A DNA stretch of 64,000 nucleotides from Liopterus haemorrhoidalis (GCA_963971575.1 OZ020611.1:244738654-244802653); one strand, 5' to 3'; shown: positions 43,075-54,848, numbered from the stretch's first letter. Numbers and translations are program-made. Notes: generated by a model from the letters alone, not told the origin.

Positions 43075-43359
43075 CAGTGTTTCTCGACCAAAAACGCACC
43101 GTGGACCAGAATAATATATAATTTTCTAACGCGGACTACTAATAATAATTGTTTGTTTATTTTTTGCATGAAAACAAATATATTTAATGTGCTACTAAAC
43201 ACATTTATTTTATTTGTAGAAAATCACAGAAAGTTTACAGAAAATAAACAAAATATAAACTATTTACATAAAAAATATGCAAAATAAATTAAAAATAAAA
43301 CTGCAAGAAACACATATAAAAACTTTCGCGGACTACTAAAATTTTTCTGGGGACCACTG
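43075..43359. mobile_element. hAT-like MITE inside the Harbinger element
   Basis: CAGTGTTTCTCGACC at the left and CAGTGGTCCCCAGAAA (inverted) at the right, with ACTACTAA..GCGGACTAC words near each end, are a common hAT MITE pattern. No clear 8-bp duplication was seen. It cuts off the Harbinger transposase frame. Confidence 0.55.
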
Positions 43360-43361
43360 GT

Positions 43362-43652
43362 GGTTAGGAAATAAAGCGTTAATTGCAATTTTATTTTTGC
43401 TGGAATCGCATCCCTTATTAGTGTATCAGTTCGTTGTATTAATGGACTAACTAAATTTAATAGCATATTAAAATCATCTGGTGTCATTCTTAAACACAGT
43501 CTGTACTCTTTTTGATCTTCCACGGCTAATTCACGAAATAGGACTGATGCGCCATGGGTAGTTCTTCTATCAATCCATTTTTTAACCCATTTTTGTTTAG
43601 GCTTATATTCTGTACCGAATACTTCAATAAGACAATCAATTATTTCCTCCAC
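43362..43652 (-). pseudogene. Harbinger transposase N-terminal region
   Basis: Minus-strand ATG at 43652 opens MEEIIDCLIEVF, then KWVKKWIDRRTTHGASVLFR, ELAVEDQKEYRLCLRMTPDD, FNMLLNLVSPLIQRTDTLIR and IPAKIKLQLTLYFLTT, all hallmarks of the region before the DDE domain of HARBI1-like transposases (W...W...R...G....L..EL...D...F..FLRM....F..LL..V.P.I...T..R.AI....L...LRFLATG). The DDE part is missing because of the insertion and deletion. Confidence 0.8.
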
Positions 43653-43931
43653 AAGAAATGATGTAATTCAAAATACCATTTTTTTAATGGCATCACGCCG
43701 GCGATGATGTATATCCACATTCATAAACTATTTTTTGCAAAAAGATAATTTCACTACAAAATCACAGTGAAGATGTCAAATGTATTTTGACACTTACTAT
43801 CCAGAAAATAAGGTATGTATGTCAATTGCGTATGAACACCTACTATCCTGAAAATAAGATAGTAGAGTAAAGCGCGTAGTACTTGCGCTAGTTACTAGCT
43901 CTTTTACTCTACCAATGTAAACCCGGCATAA

Positions 43932-45068
43932 GTGCAACTCCTCTGTACGTACGCACTTACGAGTACAATATCTGTAGTTCAAATGTCATCTTCTGTCGCG
44001 CAAAGGACCTAGTTTGTCTTGAAATCATTTCTCCCAACAAATTTACATCGTTAGCGAGTATAATATTATTAATCCCACTCACTTGGATTATTTATAAAAT
44101 TGAAGAACAGAATTGATATGGTCTGATATTTTGGATTTAAAAAACTGAATGGAGATAAAAATAACTAAATAAATCAAAATTAAAATAATAACGTCTCCTT
44201 AATTACTGGTAAAATTTAGAAAATGTCTCGAGTCTCGAGCTGCTAATCCCGGGGATCAAGACTAACTTTCATATCAAAGTGGCCGGGAAATTAATCCTGA
44301 GAATTCCCGGGACAGTGAACCAGGCTGCCACGTGTGTGTCTTTAAATGATTGTTAGAGAAATAGGCACGAGCCTGTTCAGTGTACAGCTGTAGGCGTTGT
44401 TCCATCCCAGGCCCTAGGTGCCGCTGGAGAGCTCCAATGGACGACACACTCACTACGCAACTTGTTCATAATTCACGACATTATAAACTTCATGAAATAA
44501 TTTAATACTCTTCAAAGAGGAGGATAAATATTATGTCGAATATAAAAAACAGTTACCCAACACCTGATAATATCTATTTGTTTTATTGATTCTAAGAAAT
44601 ACTGATAAGAATTCAAGTGTTTCGCAAATATTCGATTTGGATCAATAAATGTTATCAAATGTTAAGTCTGTTTGTCGATATATCTGAATTTATCTAAAGA
44701 GTTGGACAATCGACTTTCGGCTTGTGGCCTGTTCCAAGTCAGCTACGCAATAAGATTATCTTATCACACATTGCTGAATCATGGGGGGGGGGGTAATTTC
44801 TATGTTTTAGCACATTGTTAAATCATAAATATTTGCAAAAAAAAATACTCATTTTTTTTTTCAATAATGCCTCGTCCGTGTTACCATTGAGCCACCTACA
44901 CTCTATTTCAAACCAGAATTCGGTGTGTAAGAAGATCAGAGCTGTGTGACTTTAGTTCTCATTGAGGTCACCACATTTACAATGTAAAACATTTGTTTCT
45001 AGTCCACGTTGATAATTATTCAGCGTCATACATTTGAATTGATTAATATTGTACATCGATATATATTA
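43932..45068. other. Unassigned, transposon-like
   Basis: 44240-44325 has GC words (TCCCGGGGATCAAG, AGAATTCCCGGGAC). A G9 run is near 44787. No gene, no convincing ends. Confidence 0.3.
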
Positions 45069-45215
45069 TAAGGAACTGTTAGATATTGTTATAAAAAATA
45101 ACACACTAATAACTCGTCCGTTTCGGGTCTAAATGTAGGCAAATCTATTTGTTCAATGGACGTCCTATTATTTTTTAAACATTTAACTAATTCGGTTTAA
45201 ATCGTCTGTGAACTG
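45069..45215 (-). pseudogene. LTR piece joined to gag piece of the gypsy element
   Basis: 45069-45118 (AAGGAACTGTTAGATATTG to ACACACTAATAACT) matches 45672-45720. 45119-45215 matches 48685-48785, the start of gag. The two are directly joined, so this is a deletion or recombination product of the same element. Confidence 0.65.
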
Positions 45216-45671
45216 GGTCACCGTCTTCAGCCATGTTTAACTATTTTAAATTATATTAAAACATAATAAAAAATCAAAATTCCAAAAATTAATGCTTAAA
45301 ATTTGATAATTTCAAAACTATACCAAAAATAATAATTATTATTCAGTATTCAAAATTATTTAATAACTGTTGTTACGCTAATAACTTGATACGATCATTA
45401 AAACAACTTACATAACATCACAATCAAATGTTATTTAATTTAGCATCTAACTTATTTGAATAACCCCAAAATTATTCTAAATTTTACTCTAAATTCCTAA
45501 CTTAAAGATAATTTGCCCTAGTACGGATCGCTTGTGGACTGAATGATCATAATCACCGTCTCTTATTAACAAAAATATAAATGTTTATTGTTCAGTGTTT
45601 TGGCACCAAAGATTACCACATACCTGATAAACAATACGAATGTACAAACATGGATTTCATCCCACTTCTGA

Positions 45672-46020
45672 TATAAGGAACTGTTAGGTATTGTTATAAA
45701 AAAATAACACACTAATAACTTTTAACACTATTTATTGAAAATATCCTAATTTAGAAGAAGCAGCCTTGTAACCTGAGCAGTCGGTATCTGAGCACAGAAT
45801 GCCCCAACCAGCTGACCAGCAGCGGCCCGTTCATTTATTAGCATCACATAACATATAAGCGAATTACAATTCTCACAATTAATAAATGATAAGAAAACAA
45901 TTATGTCAAATACATTCAAATATAAGAAACCATATGATTTTACAAATGATATGGTTTATTGTTTATGTTATAATATTGCAATAAATGTTTAATAATTATT
46001 TTATTGCTAACACGGCCAGA
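45672..46020 (-). other. Probable gypsy LTR, partial
   Basis: TGTTAGGTATTGTTATAAAA starts a block shared with 45080. Read on the minus strand it would close the LTR with ..AACA. The other edge near 46020 is not certain. Confidence 0.4.
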
Positions 46021-46724
46021 CTGACACAAGCTTACACCATCGGGAGAAATCAGGATCAGCACTTCCGGGAAAACAGACGTTTCACCGCATCCTAGCCTGT
46101 GTAGGCGCAGATAGCCTCTGATGTCATGCTCCAGAAATCTCGCTCAGTCACCAGTTGGTTACTTCACTAAAGTAGCCATCATTTCATCTGAAACAGAGAG
46201 ATCAAACTTTCCACAAGTAACGGAAAGTTATCAAATATTACACTCGATTTTCACAAAATTGCTTTAACCCAATTTCTGATATTCTAACATAATTTTAAAT
46301 ACACTATCATTACCTTGCAACATTTCTTAGTTTACTTGCCATATTGCACATCCAGCTTCACCTCATCTAGTCAGCTATCTCATTCGGAATTTATGGTTGT
46401 CAGAGCCTTCTTCATTGGCAGTCATCTATCCATTCGGATCCCAACTTGCTGCTTGACATCATCTTGATGTAACGTCAGGACTCGGAACGTGCTTCCTACA
46501 CATTAATTTGTCTTTCAAGGTAATAATTGATGTAAGCACATCTGAACGGTAACTTTGGTTGAAAGTCGATGGTCTTGTTGGTAATGAAATTGCACCCAAC
46601 AATTTTTATAGCTCGCAGTTGAACAGGGAAGTGTTTCTTCCCAACATAATCGGTTCTTACATCACCGGCAGCACCTCATAGGGGCACACCTTACGTCATC
46701 AATGTCAAAAATCTCAACATGACT
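46021..46724. other. Unassigned gypsy-associated sequence
   Basis: No RT or integrase motif found. A minus-strand acceptor-like TCTCTGTTTCAG near 46190 is followed by nine codons and a stop. Probably deleted pol and LTR-adjacent sequence. Confidence 0.3.
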
Positions 46725-47394
46725 TTAGGGACACACCCTTCTTACTGCCTTACATTGGCAACATAGTTTTTGGGACACACACATAGTTATGCCTCGAATA
46801 GACATTTTACAGGGTACCATTTTACCAGAAAACAAATGCGCATATTTGTCGGATATAAGGGACACGTCGGTCCCAGTATCGATCAATCCACAAAATTTGT
46901 TATTATCAATAATAATTGTGTTGCTAGATTTCGGTAGTTTTGAAGAGCAAACATTGACATTTTTGCGTTTGTCAGTCGCCGCTTTAGTAAAACAGTTATC
47001 TACCGAATGACCTTGTTTTGCGCAGAAAGAACATTTACTTGCGTCTGCATCCCACTGGCTATGAGTATTGGTCGATGGATTTTCTTTCTTTACATCGAAA
47101 GGTTTCCTAACATAACTTCGACAATTTTTACTAAGATGCCCTCGCTTGCCGCAGGTAAAACATTTTAAACGGTCTGTAATTCGGGTATCAAAGCATCGCT
47201 TCCTTTGTGTGGAATAATCGAAATTCCTCTCACCATGTCGCTTCGCGTGTTTCCTGAACGAGGATGCGTAGCAGATCTGCCACAGTTTGGCAATCCCGAT
47301 TAAGGATAGTATTGCGGACGTTTGGTTCCACAATACCGTGCACTATAATTTCAACGAGATCCCTCTCGTCCCAGGAAGCACGCAATTTCCCTAA

Positions 47395-48396
47395 AGGATT
47401 CCACACACCAAAGCGGCCGCGGTGGCGGCTACGGTAGCGATACGACTAGCGATCAGGTCTCCTCACACTAACGCGGTGGTAGTGGCGGTAGCGGTAGCGA
47501 TCAATTAGTGAATCACGGTATATAGTTGTATGATAATATTGATTGCGAGAACACAATAGAATAATTAATTGTATGTAGAGGAAAAATAATAATCTACTCA
47601 CAGTCTGTTTCAAACAGTTAGGCGGAACTAAATGGGAATTTCGTTCTTTTAGGATGGAAAAGGGACCTTGCTTGGGTTATTTCATTTTTCACGTTGGAAT
47701 GTCAAAATTTAAAATTCCAACAATGAAACCATGGAAACGAATGACATATGTCAAACTTAAATTAATTTTCTTACATATTTTAATGACAAAAAATAAATAA
47801 ATGGGATATTTGTATTAAGAATGACACAAAAAATCAAAATATAAAGAAAATGACATTTTAAAATAATATTAACCTTAACCAAAAAATGTTTGTTGCAAGT
47901 ATGATTTACAAAGCTTAAACAAAACGGCTGAAAAGCATGATTTAAACGATGAAAGTAACTAGATTGCAAAATCTAGTTCTGCCTAACCGTTTGGAACAGA
48001 CTTTACTATCAATTTCCAAAACTTTTCCTATTTCGTTCCACACTTTATTTGTTTTCCTAATATTCTTGTAATCAGGATGTGCTAAGTCATACAAAATTAA
48101 ATGATCCTTTACTGATCTATGATTTTTTCTGTTAAATTATCTATTTTCGACATTATTTTCTTAAATATATTCACTTTGTGGTATATAAACAATGAATATC
48201 GCGCGGCCTAACGCAACTTGTCGAGTTCGGCCGCCAGTGTTTGGTGATCGCTAGACTGAACGCTGCATTCGGTGGCGTTCTCAGATAGCTGAACGGTTGT
48301 ATGTGCGTGGTCTCATTGTATTGTATAGGTTGCGTTAGGCCGCTGCCGTATCGCTACCGTGGCCGCCACCGCGGCCGCTTGTGTGTGTGGAATCCT
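47395..48396. mobile_element. TIR element inserted in gag, TAA duplication (Harbinger-like)
   Basis: Ends AGGATTCCACACACC and its inverted partner, continuing into GCGGCCGCGGTGGCGGC; TAA at 47392-47394 and 48397-48399. Removal of the element plus one TAA restores the gag reading frame. A GCGGAACTA-family MITE (47602-48003) is nested inside. No transposase. Confidence 0.85.
47602..48003. mobile_element. GCGGAACTA-family MITE, long form, copy 2
   Basis: AGTCTGTTTCAAACAGTTAGG at the left, inverted at the right (CCGTTTGGAACAGACT). The interior is nearly the same as 51662-52068 (GGGAATTTCGTTCTTTTAGG, GACCTTGCTTGGGTTATTTC). Confidence 0.75.
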
Positions 48397-48807
48397 TAAA
48401 AGAATTAACGTTTCGTGGATGTATGTCTCATACGTGTTAACCTTTGAGGAATTAAAAGTAATCGCTTCCTCTAGTAATCGTCCTAAATTGCGTTTTCTAG
48501 GGAAAGCTTCTATAAAATCCCGGCGAAAGGTTGTCCAATTACGTATATCGGGACACCATCGCTCATACCACCATTTGGCGTTATCAAATAGGAATCGGTT
48601 AATTCTAACCAGAATTTGAAGGTCCGATAACTCGAATTCGTCCTTGATGGATTCTACATGACCTACCCATTTAATAGAATCGTCCGTTTCGGGTCTAAAT
48701 GTAGGCAAATCTATTTGTTCAATGGACATCCTATTATTTTTTAAACATTTAACTAATTCGGTTAAAATCGTCTGTGAACTGGGTTCACCTAAGGCCAATA
48801 GGTTTTA

Positions 48808-50317
48808 GAGGTTGTCTCATATGGACATGACCTACGCAACGTCATGTGACCCGTGACGTCAGTGCCAGTCCTAGGAGTATATCGTAATACACATTATAAG
48901 CATTTCACCTCACATTTATAGTAAAAATAACACGCAATTAAAAAAAACAATATTATTTTAAACAATAATAATATTTTACAATGTTTTAGGATTACCAATT
49001 ACATAAACATACATTGGAAGATTGTTCCCTTAAAAGTAACTGTAAAAGAAAAACTTAAAATTAAATCGTAATTTGCATTTAGATTTAAATTGATTTAAGT
49101 AAGAATTATTTTTAATTTCCAGAAGCAGTTCATTTAATAATTTAATACCATTATTGAAAATATAATTTAATGTATGCTATTTTTTATGTATTTTGTAATA
49201 TTTACAAATATTTTTATTTTGCTAATAAAATTTAAAAGTGAATTGTTACCTAAGGTTGTAATTAGTTAATTAAATGATACATGGATAGGTGGGCAAATAG
49301 AAACAAGATAACATAATGAAAATTATTTTATTTTTTATGAAAAATACCGCAACAACAAAATGTATTCAAGTATAAGCTATTCTAAACCTTTAAGCGGACC
49401 AAATAGAATTTAATTTTTTTTTAGTTATCACAAGCTAATTTTTTAATGTTTGAAGTTGGGTTTTGCTAAACAAAATGATCAAAGGCTTCAATTAAACGTT
49501 AACAGTTACTAGAATTCAAAATCTAGTTCCGCTTAAAACTAAAGAAACAGGCTATAACTTATATATACATATAATTTTATATGTTGTGTCTCATTTTGTA
49601 ATGTGTAACTAGATCTGATGCTTTTAATGACTTGTGGTGTGTACAGACTTTGATGTATCCATGTGAACAAATACTATGATAATATTATAAATGTATTTTA
49701 AATATACAACATAAAAAATGAACTTTCCCTGTCAGTTACGTATCACAAAATGAAACATATAATACAGTAAAAATAAAAATTATTTTAATATTCAGAATTT
49801 TATTATTATTATTATTATTAATCAGGCACATTAAACATATAAACAAAATATTGGATAAAAATTATTCCTATATGCTATAAAGAAATTTATACAAGTTTTT
49901 TCATTTTTTTATAAGTTTTTGAACGATCTTTTTCTGTATCGCACTTACTCTTTTTATTTTCCTTTGCTACTCTTTGTTTTAAAATTAAATATTTAATCCT
50001 TATAAATAATCTTTGTTGTATCACATCACTGAGATAACCGTTTACGTTAAACAGTTAAATAAATACTATTCTCTATCTGATTTTGTTAATACTTCCAATA
50101 AAACTTGCCTGGATTTCGTTAAAATTAGTTGAACAATACAATAAATCCTCAAATATTATTAAAAGTCTTCGAAAATACTCAAAACTGAAGAAAAAAATGA
50201 ACTATTACAATACTAACAACACGTTTATTGCAGTACGAGGACTGGCACTGACGTCATACCTTACCCTCGCCGCATACCTACCCGCGCACTCTATAAGCTG
50301 CACTATGAGACAACCTC
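48808..50317. mobile_element. TIR element, 1.5 kb, TA flanks
   Basis: GAGGTTGTCTCATA at 48808 and inverted at the right end 50317; TGACGTCAGTGCCAGTCCT also occurs inverted near each end (48855, 50240). TA at 48806-48807 and 50318-50319. A GCGGAACTA MITE lies at 49380-49552 and an (ATT)n run near 49800. No protein frame. Confidence 0.7.
49380..49552. mobile_element. GCGGAACTA-family MITE, copy 3
   Basis: TAAACCTTTAAGCGGACC to TCTAGTTCCGCTTAAAAC; short form like 27650-27812. Confidence 0.6.
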
Positions 50318-50468
50318 TAGAATCTATTACCCTTGACCTATTGTGACATAATATTTGAGAGTTTTTAAATAGTTGGCAATATGTTTTTATAGTGGCGACA
50401 TCTTACACTTCTACATGAACTATATAAATCCAGCAGTTCTAGGCCGGTAATGTGTTTAACTTACTTAC

Positions 50469-50477
50469 ACACTGTGC
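50469..50477 (-). other. Candidate 9-nt micro-exon
   Basis: On the minus strand CCCCTTTTTTTTGCAG precedes GCACAGTGT and a donor GTAAGTAAGT. Nine nt keep any phase. It could belong to a minus-strand gene but no neighbouring exon was tied to it; chance is possible. Confidence 0.25.
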
Positions 50478-50857
50478 CTGCAAAAAAAAGGGGAAAATGT
50501 TTTTAATTTTACAAATCATTGCAATTTCATCATACATATAATTACAGAAATTATTAGGTGTGTTCGATTTGCACATTTGCAGTTACTGTTTACTGCCACG
50601 TTAAAAAAATCTGTTCGTTTTGTTTCGCAGTAACTGCAAAACTGTTCGATTTGTCGTAATTTACTGCCAGTTTATGACGCTACTGCGAAAAAGTTACAGC
50701 TGCTTTTCTTGCGGATTATTTGTTACGGCTGTGTTTGTTTACCTTTTTGAGTTGGTACCATAGATAAAGAATAAATGGTTGGTACTTTGTTTTTGACTTT
50801 TTGACAGGAATATGGCTAGCATATTTGTTTTGATATTTATACTATATTCTTTGATGG

Positions 50858-51040
50858 CTAATGTCTTACAAATTCTATTTTTGAATATCCTGGGACAATA
50901 GTTTCTATAAATTTTTCAGTTTTTCTATCCTGGGGCATTTTGTAAACCTCGCAAATACAGTTCATAACTTCATCATCCGAACTCGAAAAATCTAAATCTG
51001 AATCAGATGATTCTAGATCTGATAATATTTCAAGATCCAT
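50858..51040 (-). pseudogene. Harbinger transposase N-terminal frame, copy 1
   Basis: Minus strand, 60 residues: MDLEILSDLESSDSDLDFSS, then ICEVYKMPQDRKTEKFIETI and VPGYSKIEFVRH, then stop. The FIE.IVP.YS..EF.RHFR region is typical just before the HARBI1 DDE domain. The rest is deleted. Copy 2 differs at six residues. Confidence 0.6.
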
Positions 51041-51074
51041 TAAATATATCTAATATTTTTCACCCTGTCGACAC

Positions 51075-51392
51075 TAGGCTGACCAGATTTTTTTCACAGA
51101 ACAAGAGTATACTAAAAAAAAAGGTTACACTCCAAAAATTCAAATAATGAGCAAAAAACAGAGGTCCTCATTCAAAAATACTAGTGACGAGCAAAAAAAA
51201 AGGTCTTCACTCCCAAAATAGAAGTGATGAGCAGAAAAAAAAGGTCCTAACTTCTAAACTAGAAGTAATAAAAACAAGTGACCATCAAAAAAGAGTATAT
51301 TCAGGTTTTTTTTTTATAAAAAGTAAGAGTATAGAAAATATTACTCAAAAAAGAGTATAATACTCTTAAAAAGAGTATGTCTGGTCACCCTA
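51075..51392. mobile_element. hAT-like MITE with minisatellite, in Harbinger copy 1
   Basis: TAGGCTGACCAGA and inverted TAGGGTGACCAGA, with 8-bp flanks GTCGACAC (51067-51074) and TTCGACAC (51393-51400). Interior carries ~40-bp repeats with GAGCAAAAAAAAAGGTC + TTCACTCCCAAAATAGAAGT, the complement of the minisatellite at 29.76 kb. Confidence 0.75.
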
Positions 51393-51661
51393 TTCGACAC
51401 ACAAGATAATCTCCGAACCAAATCGTAAAAAGATTCTTAACCTGGAAAGTTATCTGACATTTAACATTTACGTCAGACGTACTTCTTATTCTTTACGTAT
51501 AAACAAATCGAACAGAAAATTATACTCGCTGTATGTTACCAGTTTTTAGTAGTAAACTGCTAGCTGCAGCGTTTTACTGCTAGCGTTTAGCAGTATAACG
51601 CGAAGGTGCAAATCGAACATACCTATTGTATATATGTTAACAACAATAAATTCAAGAAATA

Positions 51662-52068
51662 CAGTCTGTTTCAAACGCTTTGGCGGAACTAAATGGGAAT
51701 TTCGTTCTTTTAGGTTGTCACGACAAGGGACCTTGCTTGGGTTATTTCATTTTTCACGTTGCAATGTCAAAATTTAAAATTACAACAATGAAACCATGGA
51801 AACGAATGACCTATGCCAAAATTAAATTATATTTTTAATAAATTTTAATGACAAAAAAATTAATAAATGGGAAATTTGTATTAAGAATGACAAAAAATCA
51901 AAATATAAAGAAAATGACAATTTATAATAATATTAACCTTAACAAAAAATGTGTATTGTAAGTATGATTTACAAAGCTTAAACAAAACGGTCGAAAAGCA
52001 CGATTTAAACGATGAAAGTAACTAGATTGCAAAATTTAGTTCCGCTTAACCGTTTGGAACCGACTGTA
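51662..52068. mobile_element. GCGGAACTA-family MITE, long form, copy 4
   Basis: CAGTCTGTTTCAAACGCTTTGG to ...CCGTTTGGAACCGACTG. Close to 47602-48003. Confidence 0.75.
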
Positions 52069-52247
52069 CATATGTTACTAAAATCGCATGATTTGTAAAA
52101 AAAAAATTAATAAAAAAGAAATATATATATATATTGTAATTTTTGTATATTTGAAAGAAAAACAACAAAATAACACTATATTATAAACAAAATAAACAAC
52201 ACCTTATGGCTTTATAAATATTACAAAATAGATATAAACATAAAACT

Positions 52248-52502
52248 ATTGAGAAGTGACTTTACCTTTGGCGGCGCTGTAATTCATGGCAAAATGGCTG
52301 AATTGTCTAGTATTCAGTCAGTATGCTAACAGGGAACAGGTTAATTTAAGCACAGTACATTTTTATTTTATTAAACTGTATCTATCGACATTCTAACAAA
52401 AAATCAACACTAGAAAATATGTAATAATTGCAAACAGTACTACAGTCGCGTAGTACAATATTTGACCACCAGACTGCGTATCCGAGCGTGTCAGTTCTCA
52501 AT
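52248..52502. mobile_element. ATTGAGAA-type MITE, copy 1
   Basis: Left ATTGAGAAGTGACTTTACC, right inverted ATTGAGAACTGACACGCTCGG. Nearly the same as 52717-52974. The ATTGAGAA..TGAC end is shared with the P/THAP-like MITEs. Confidence 0.7.
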
Positions 52503-52716
52503 TGATAATACGTTGTAATCTGACATTTAGAAAGAATTTATTAATATTTTTGTCTTGATTTATGTTTTCTTAATAAATATGACATATATGCCAAACAAAT
52601 ATAAAATCTAAAATCCAAACAAATGTAACATATGTGTCAGAACAATAACAAACTTGCCTATTTGGTTAGTTCAACATAATGCTGCCAGATATAGTCTCTC
52701 TTAGGAACATTTCCCT

Positions 52717-52974
52717 ATTGAGAAGTGACTTTACCGTTGGCGGCGCTGTTTTTCAAGGCAATATGGCGGTCGTGTCTAGTATTCAGCTGTCAATATGCTA
52801 ACAGCGAACAGGTTAATTTAAGCACAGTACATTTTTATTTTATGAAAATGTATCTATCGACATTCTAACTAAAAATAAACACTAGAAAATATGTAATAAT
52901 TTCAAACAGTACTACAGTCGCGTAGTACAATATTTGACCACCAGACTGCATATCCGAGCGTGTCAGTTCTCAAT
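52717..52974. mobile_element. ATTGAGAA-type MITE, copy 2
   Basis: Same family and orientation as copy 1, about 215 bp further on. Shared interior AACAGGTTAATTTAAGCACA and CTACAGTCGCGTAGTACAA. Confidence 0.75.
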
Positions 52975-53154
52975 AGTCTATCCCAAATGTTTAAACGGAA
53001 CTAACGAGATTATTATTTTCATAATTCCAAATATGAGGCCGAACAAATAAAAAAACAGATGTATCCTCCAATTTTATTAATGACAATAGTGATTGAGGTG
53101 TACATTATACTAATTCAACTGAAATAAAATATACATATTTACAGTACCTATTTT

Positions 53155-54060
53155 TTTTTTTTTTTTTTTTTTAAGAGGAGAAATCTTCACAAAGACACTT
53201 GCACGCCCGTGCGTGCAGGTAGTGCAGGATTTCTACCTGCTAAAACTCCCCTTCTTCGCCACGCTTGAGGCATCCGGAACCATCCGTTAGGATATCAGCG
53301 TCAGTTGCCCCCTGCCAGTCTATTAAGGCTCCCCTCTATTCGACTCCTGCTGTCTGCTCCTTTCTTCGGTCTCTTTCCTTTCCATGATGGCTTTAATCAT
53401 CTTGTGGATGGCTTCCCACTTCCTCCTGGATTGCATCATTTCTGCAACCAGGGCGTCAGGTGTTAATGCCGCTGGGCATAGAGCCCCCACCTCCACCCTC
53501 GCCGCGTCCCAACGCATGCACTGAAAGATGGTGTGCTCCACAGAGTCCACCATTCCGCAGTACACGCACGTATCCTCCAGGTCCTGTCAACGCTTGGGTC
53601 AATAAGTGGTCTAGCTTACGGTGAGGGCATTCAAGCCAGGCAGGGCATTCCTTACGTCTGGTATCAGACGTTTCGTCCACTGGCCTTTGGTGGTGTTCCT
53701 ATTCCATTCGTCCTGCCATTGAGCGATGCTCTGCTCCCTGGCATTCCGTCTGGTGGTCTCGCCGCGACTGGCACTCTCGGTCACCGTCCTCCTTTCCTCG
53801 ACCAGGAGGAAAATCGGAACGGTTCCCGTGATCACCTGCAGGGCAACGCTCGACACGGTGCGGTAGGCCGACGCGCACCTGAGCAGTGCCTTCCGCTGTG
53901 CACCTATAAGGATATCCCTATATTTTGCATATTTGCACACCTCGCGCCAAATAGAGGCTCCGTATAGGAGTATCGAGTGCAGCACTCCACAAATCACCGC
54001 CCTTTTTCCACTCGAGGGGCCTCCAACGTTCGGCCTTCATCAGTCTGCCGAGCATGCATG
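53155..54060 (-). pseudogene. R1-like LINE 3-prime half with poly-A
   Basis: Minus strand. From 53997: CGVLHSILLYGASIWREVCK, then RCASAYRTVSSVALQVITGT, PIFLLVEERR, WTKRLIPDVRNALPGLN. After a frameshift near 53580: YCGMVDSVEHTIFQCMRWDA with a CC..H..C zinc-binding pattern, then WEAIHKMIKAIMERKETEER and a stop. These are the post-RT and C-terminal motifs of R1/LOA-group LINEs. A T-run at 53152-53172 is the poly-A tail on the coding strand. 5-prime truncated near 54060 and frameshifted. GC-richer than its surroundings. Confidence 0.85.
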
Positions 54061-54249
54061 TCCTCACATATTTACACTACCTACTGCATTTACACTATTC
54101 AGACTGTTTTTAAAGAATAATTTTATAAAAGTTCTTACCGTAATATATGTAGATAATTTAAAAATTTTATATAATTTTTTGATATTATACTCACAGATGA
54201 TGGCGTTTATGTTTACAGTTTATGATTAGTTTTTACATATATAAGCATT

Positions 54250-54582
54250 TTATTTGCTGAGTGTATTATCATCTGACACTACCGATAGAGGCGCCACTGC
54301 ATTGTACATCATGGCTGACGCAGATAGGATATTTTTGACAGGTTCCATAGTATCTTCAGTGATATTTATTGAAATTAATTTATTATTCAATATGAGGGTT
54401 GCGTTAAATGAAATTTTCCGTTTTCTCAGTGCCCAAGTAACCTCTATGGTTATAATTGAAGGTAATAAGGTTTTTTTGCCACGTTTCGGAACACGATGAA
54501 AACTTAGGTCTCTATCACGACCTACTTTTGCATTGCAAAGATAAACACAACAATTCACGTTGCATTTAATTTTTTCTTGCAA
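54250..54582 (-). pseudogene. THAP-domain transposase N-terminal remnant
   Basis: Minus strand 110-residue frame: KCNVNCCVYLCNAKVGRDRD then LSFHRVPKRGKKTLLPS. C..C....SFHR.P starts a THAP zinc-binding domain, as in P-element transposases, but the later C..H ligands are not apparent and the rest is unrelated. It sits in an element whose ends (near 54270 and 54705) include GATAGAGGCGCC and ACTAGAGGCGCTTCAGTTATTGTCA, the same GAGGCGC..TTCAGTTATTGTCA block as the MITEs at 5457 and 60093. Confidence 0.5.
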
Positions 54583-54708
54583 TTTTAAAGATATTTTTTA
54601 AAAACTCACTATGAAAACAACAGTAAACAAACTCGACTATCCTCCACCTGTCAGTTTCTCAAAATCTCACTAGAGGCGCTTCAGTTATTGTCAGTTGACA
54701 ATAAGGTC

Positions 54709-54848
54709 TGTTCGTAGAATTATTTACAACGGTTTATTATCGTCAGACGCAATCGCCCAGTAAGTTAACACACTCCTAACTCCTACAAACTCTGCACATT
54801 TTGCTGACGATTATAAACCGTTCGAAATGACTTTACGAACTACTAATT
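54709..54848. mobile_element. Small palindromic MITE
   Basis: GGTCTGTTCGTAGAATTATTT and CGGTTTATTATCGTCAGAC pair loosely with inverted GACGATTATAAACCG and CTTTACGAACTA. Related motif near 37182. Confidence 0.45.

Larger units (their letters stand above)
42710..43928. mobile_element. PIF/Harbinger element with TAA duplication
   Basis: Ends TGCCGGGTTTACATTGGTAG and its inverted partner, with TAA at 42707-42709 and 43929-43931, the canonical PIF/Harbinger target. The TIRs extend further through a GAGTAAAAGAGCTAGTAA region. Contains an N-terminal transposase frame and a hAT-like insertion (43075-43359). Confidence 0.9.
46725..48798 (-). pseudogene. Ty3/gypsy gag-protease remnant, interrupted
   Basis: Minus strand from ATG 48798: the gag capsid-like region includes LPTFRPETDDSIKWVGHVES and WWYERWCPDIRNWTTFRRDF. 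It is broken at 48397 by a 1.0-kb TIR element and resumes at 47391. Further on are two CCHC zinc knuckles, CFTCGKRGHLSKNC and CSFCAKQGHSVDNC, then a retropepsin site LIDTGTDVSLIS near 46850. Frames shift at least once (near 47330) and the sequence ends after protease; RT, RNase H and integrase are absent. Confidence 0.8.
50556..51624. mobile_element. Harbinger-derived element with nested MITE, copy 1
   Basis: Ends AGGTGTGTTCGATTTGCAC and inverted AGGTATGTTCGATTTGCAC, flanked by ATT on both sides. The minus strand encodes a Harbinger-type N-terminus (50858-51040). A hAT-like MITE (51075-51392) is nested inside. 1069 bp, the same length as copy 2. Confidence 0.75.

Noticed and set aside
46170..46200. 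Minus-strand terminal exon after TCTCTGTTTCAG
   Set aside because: Only nine codons, next to a gypsy LTR region; chance or part of the retroelement.
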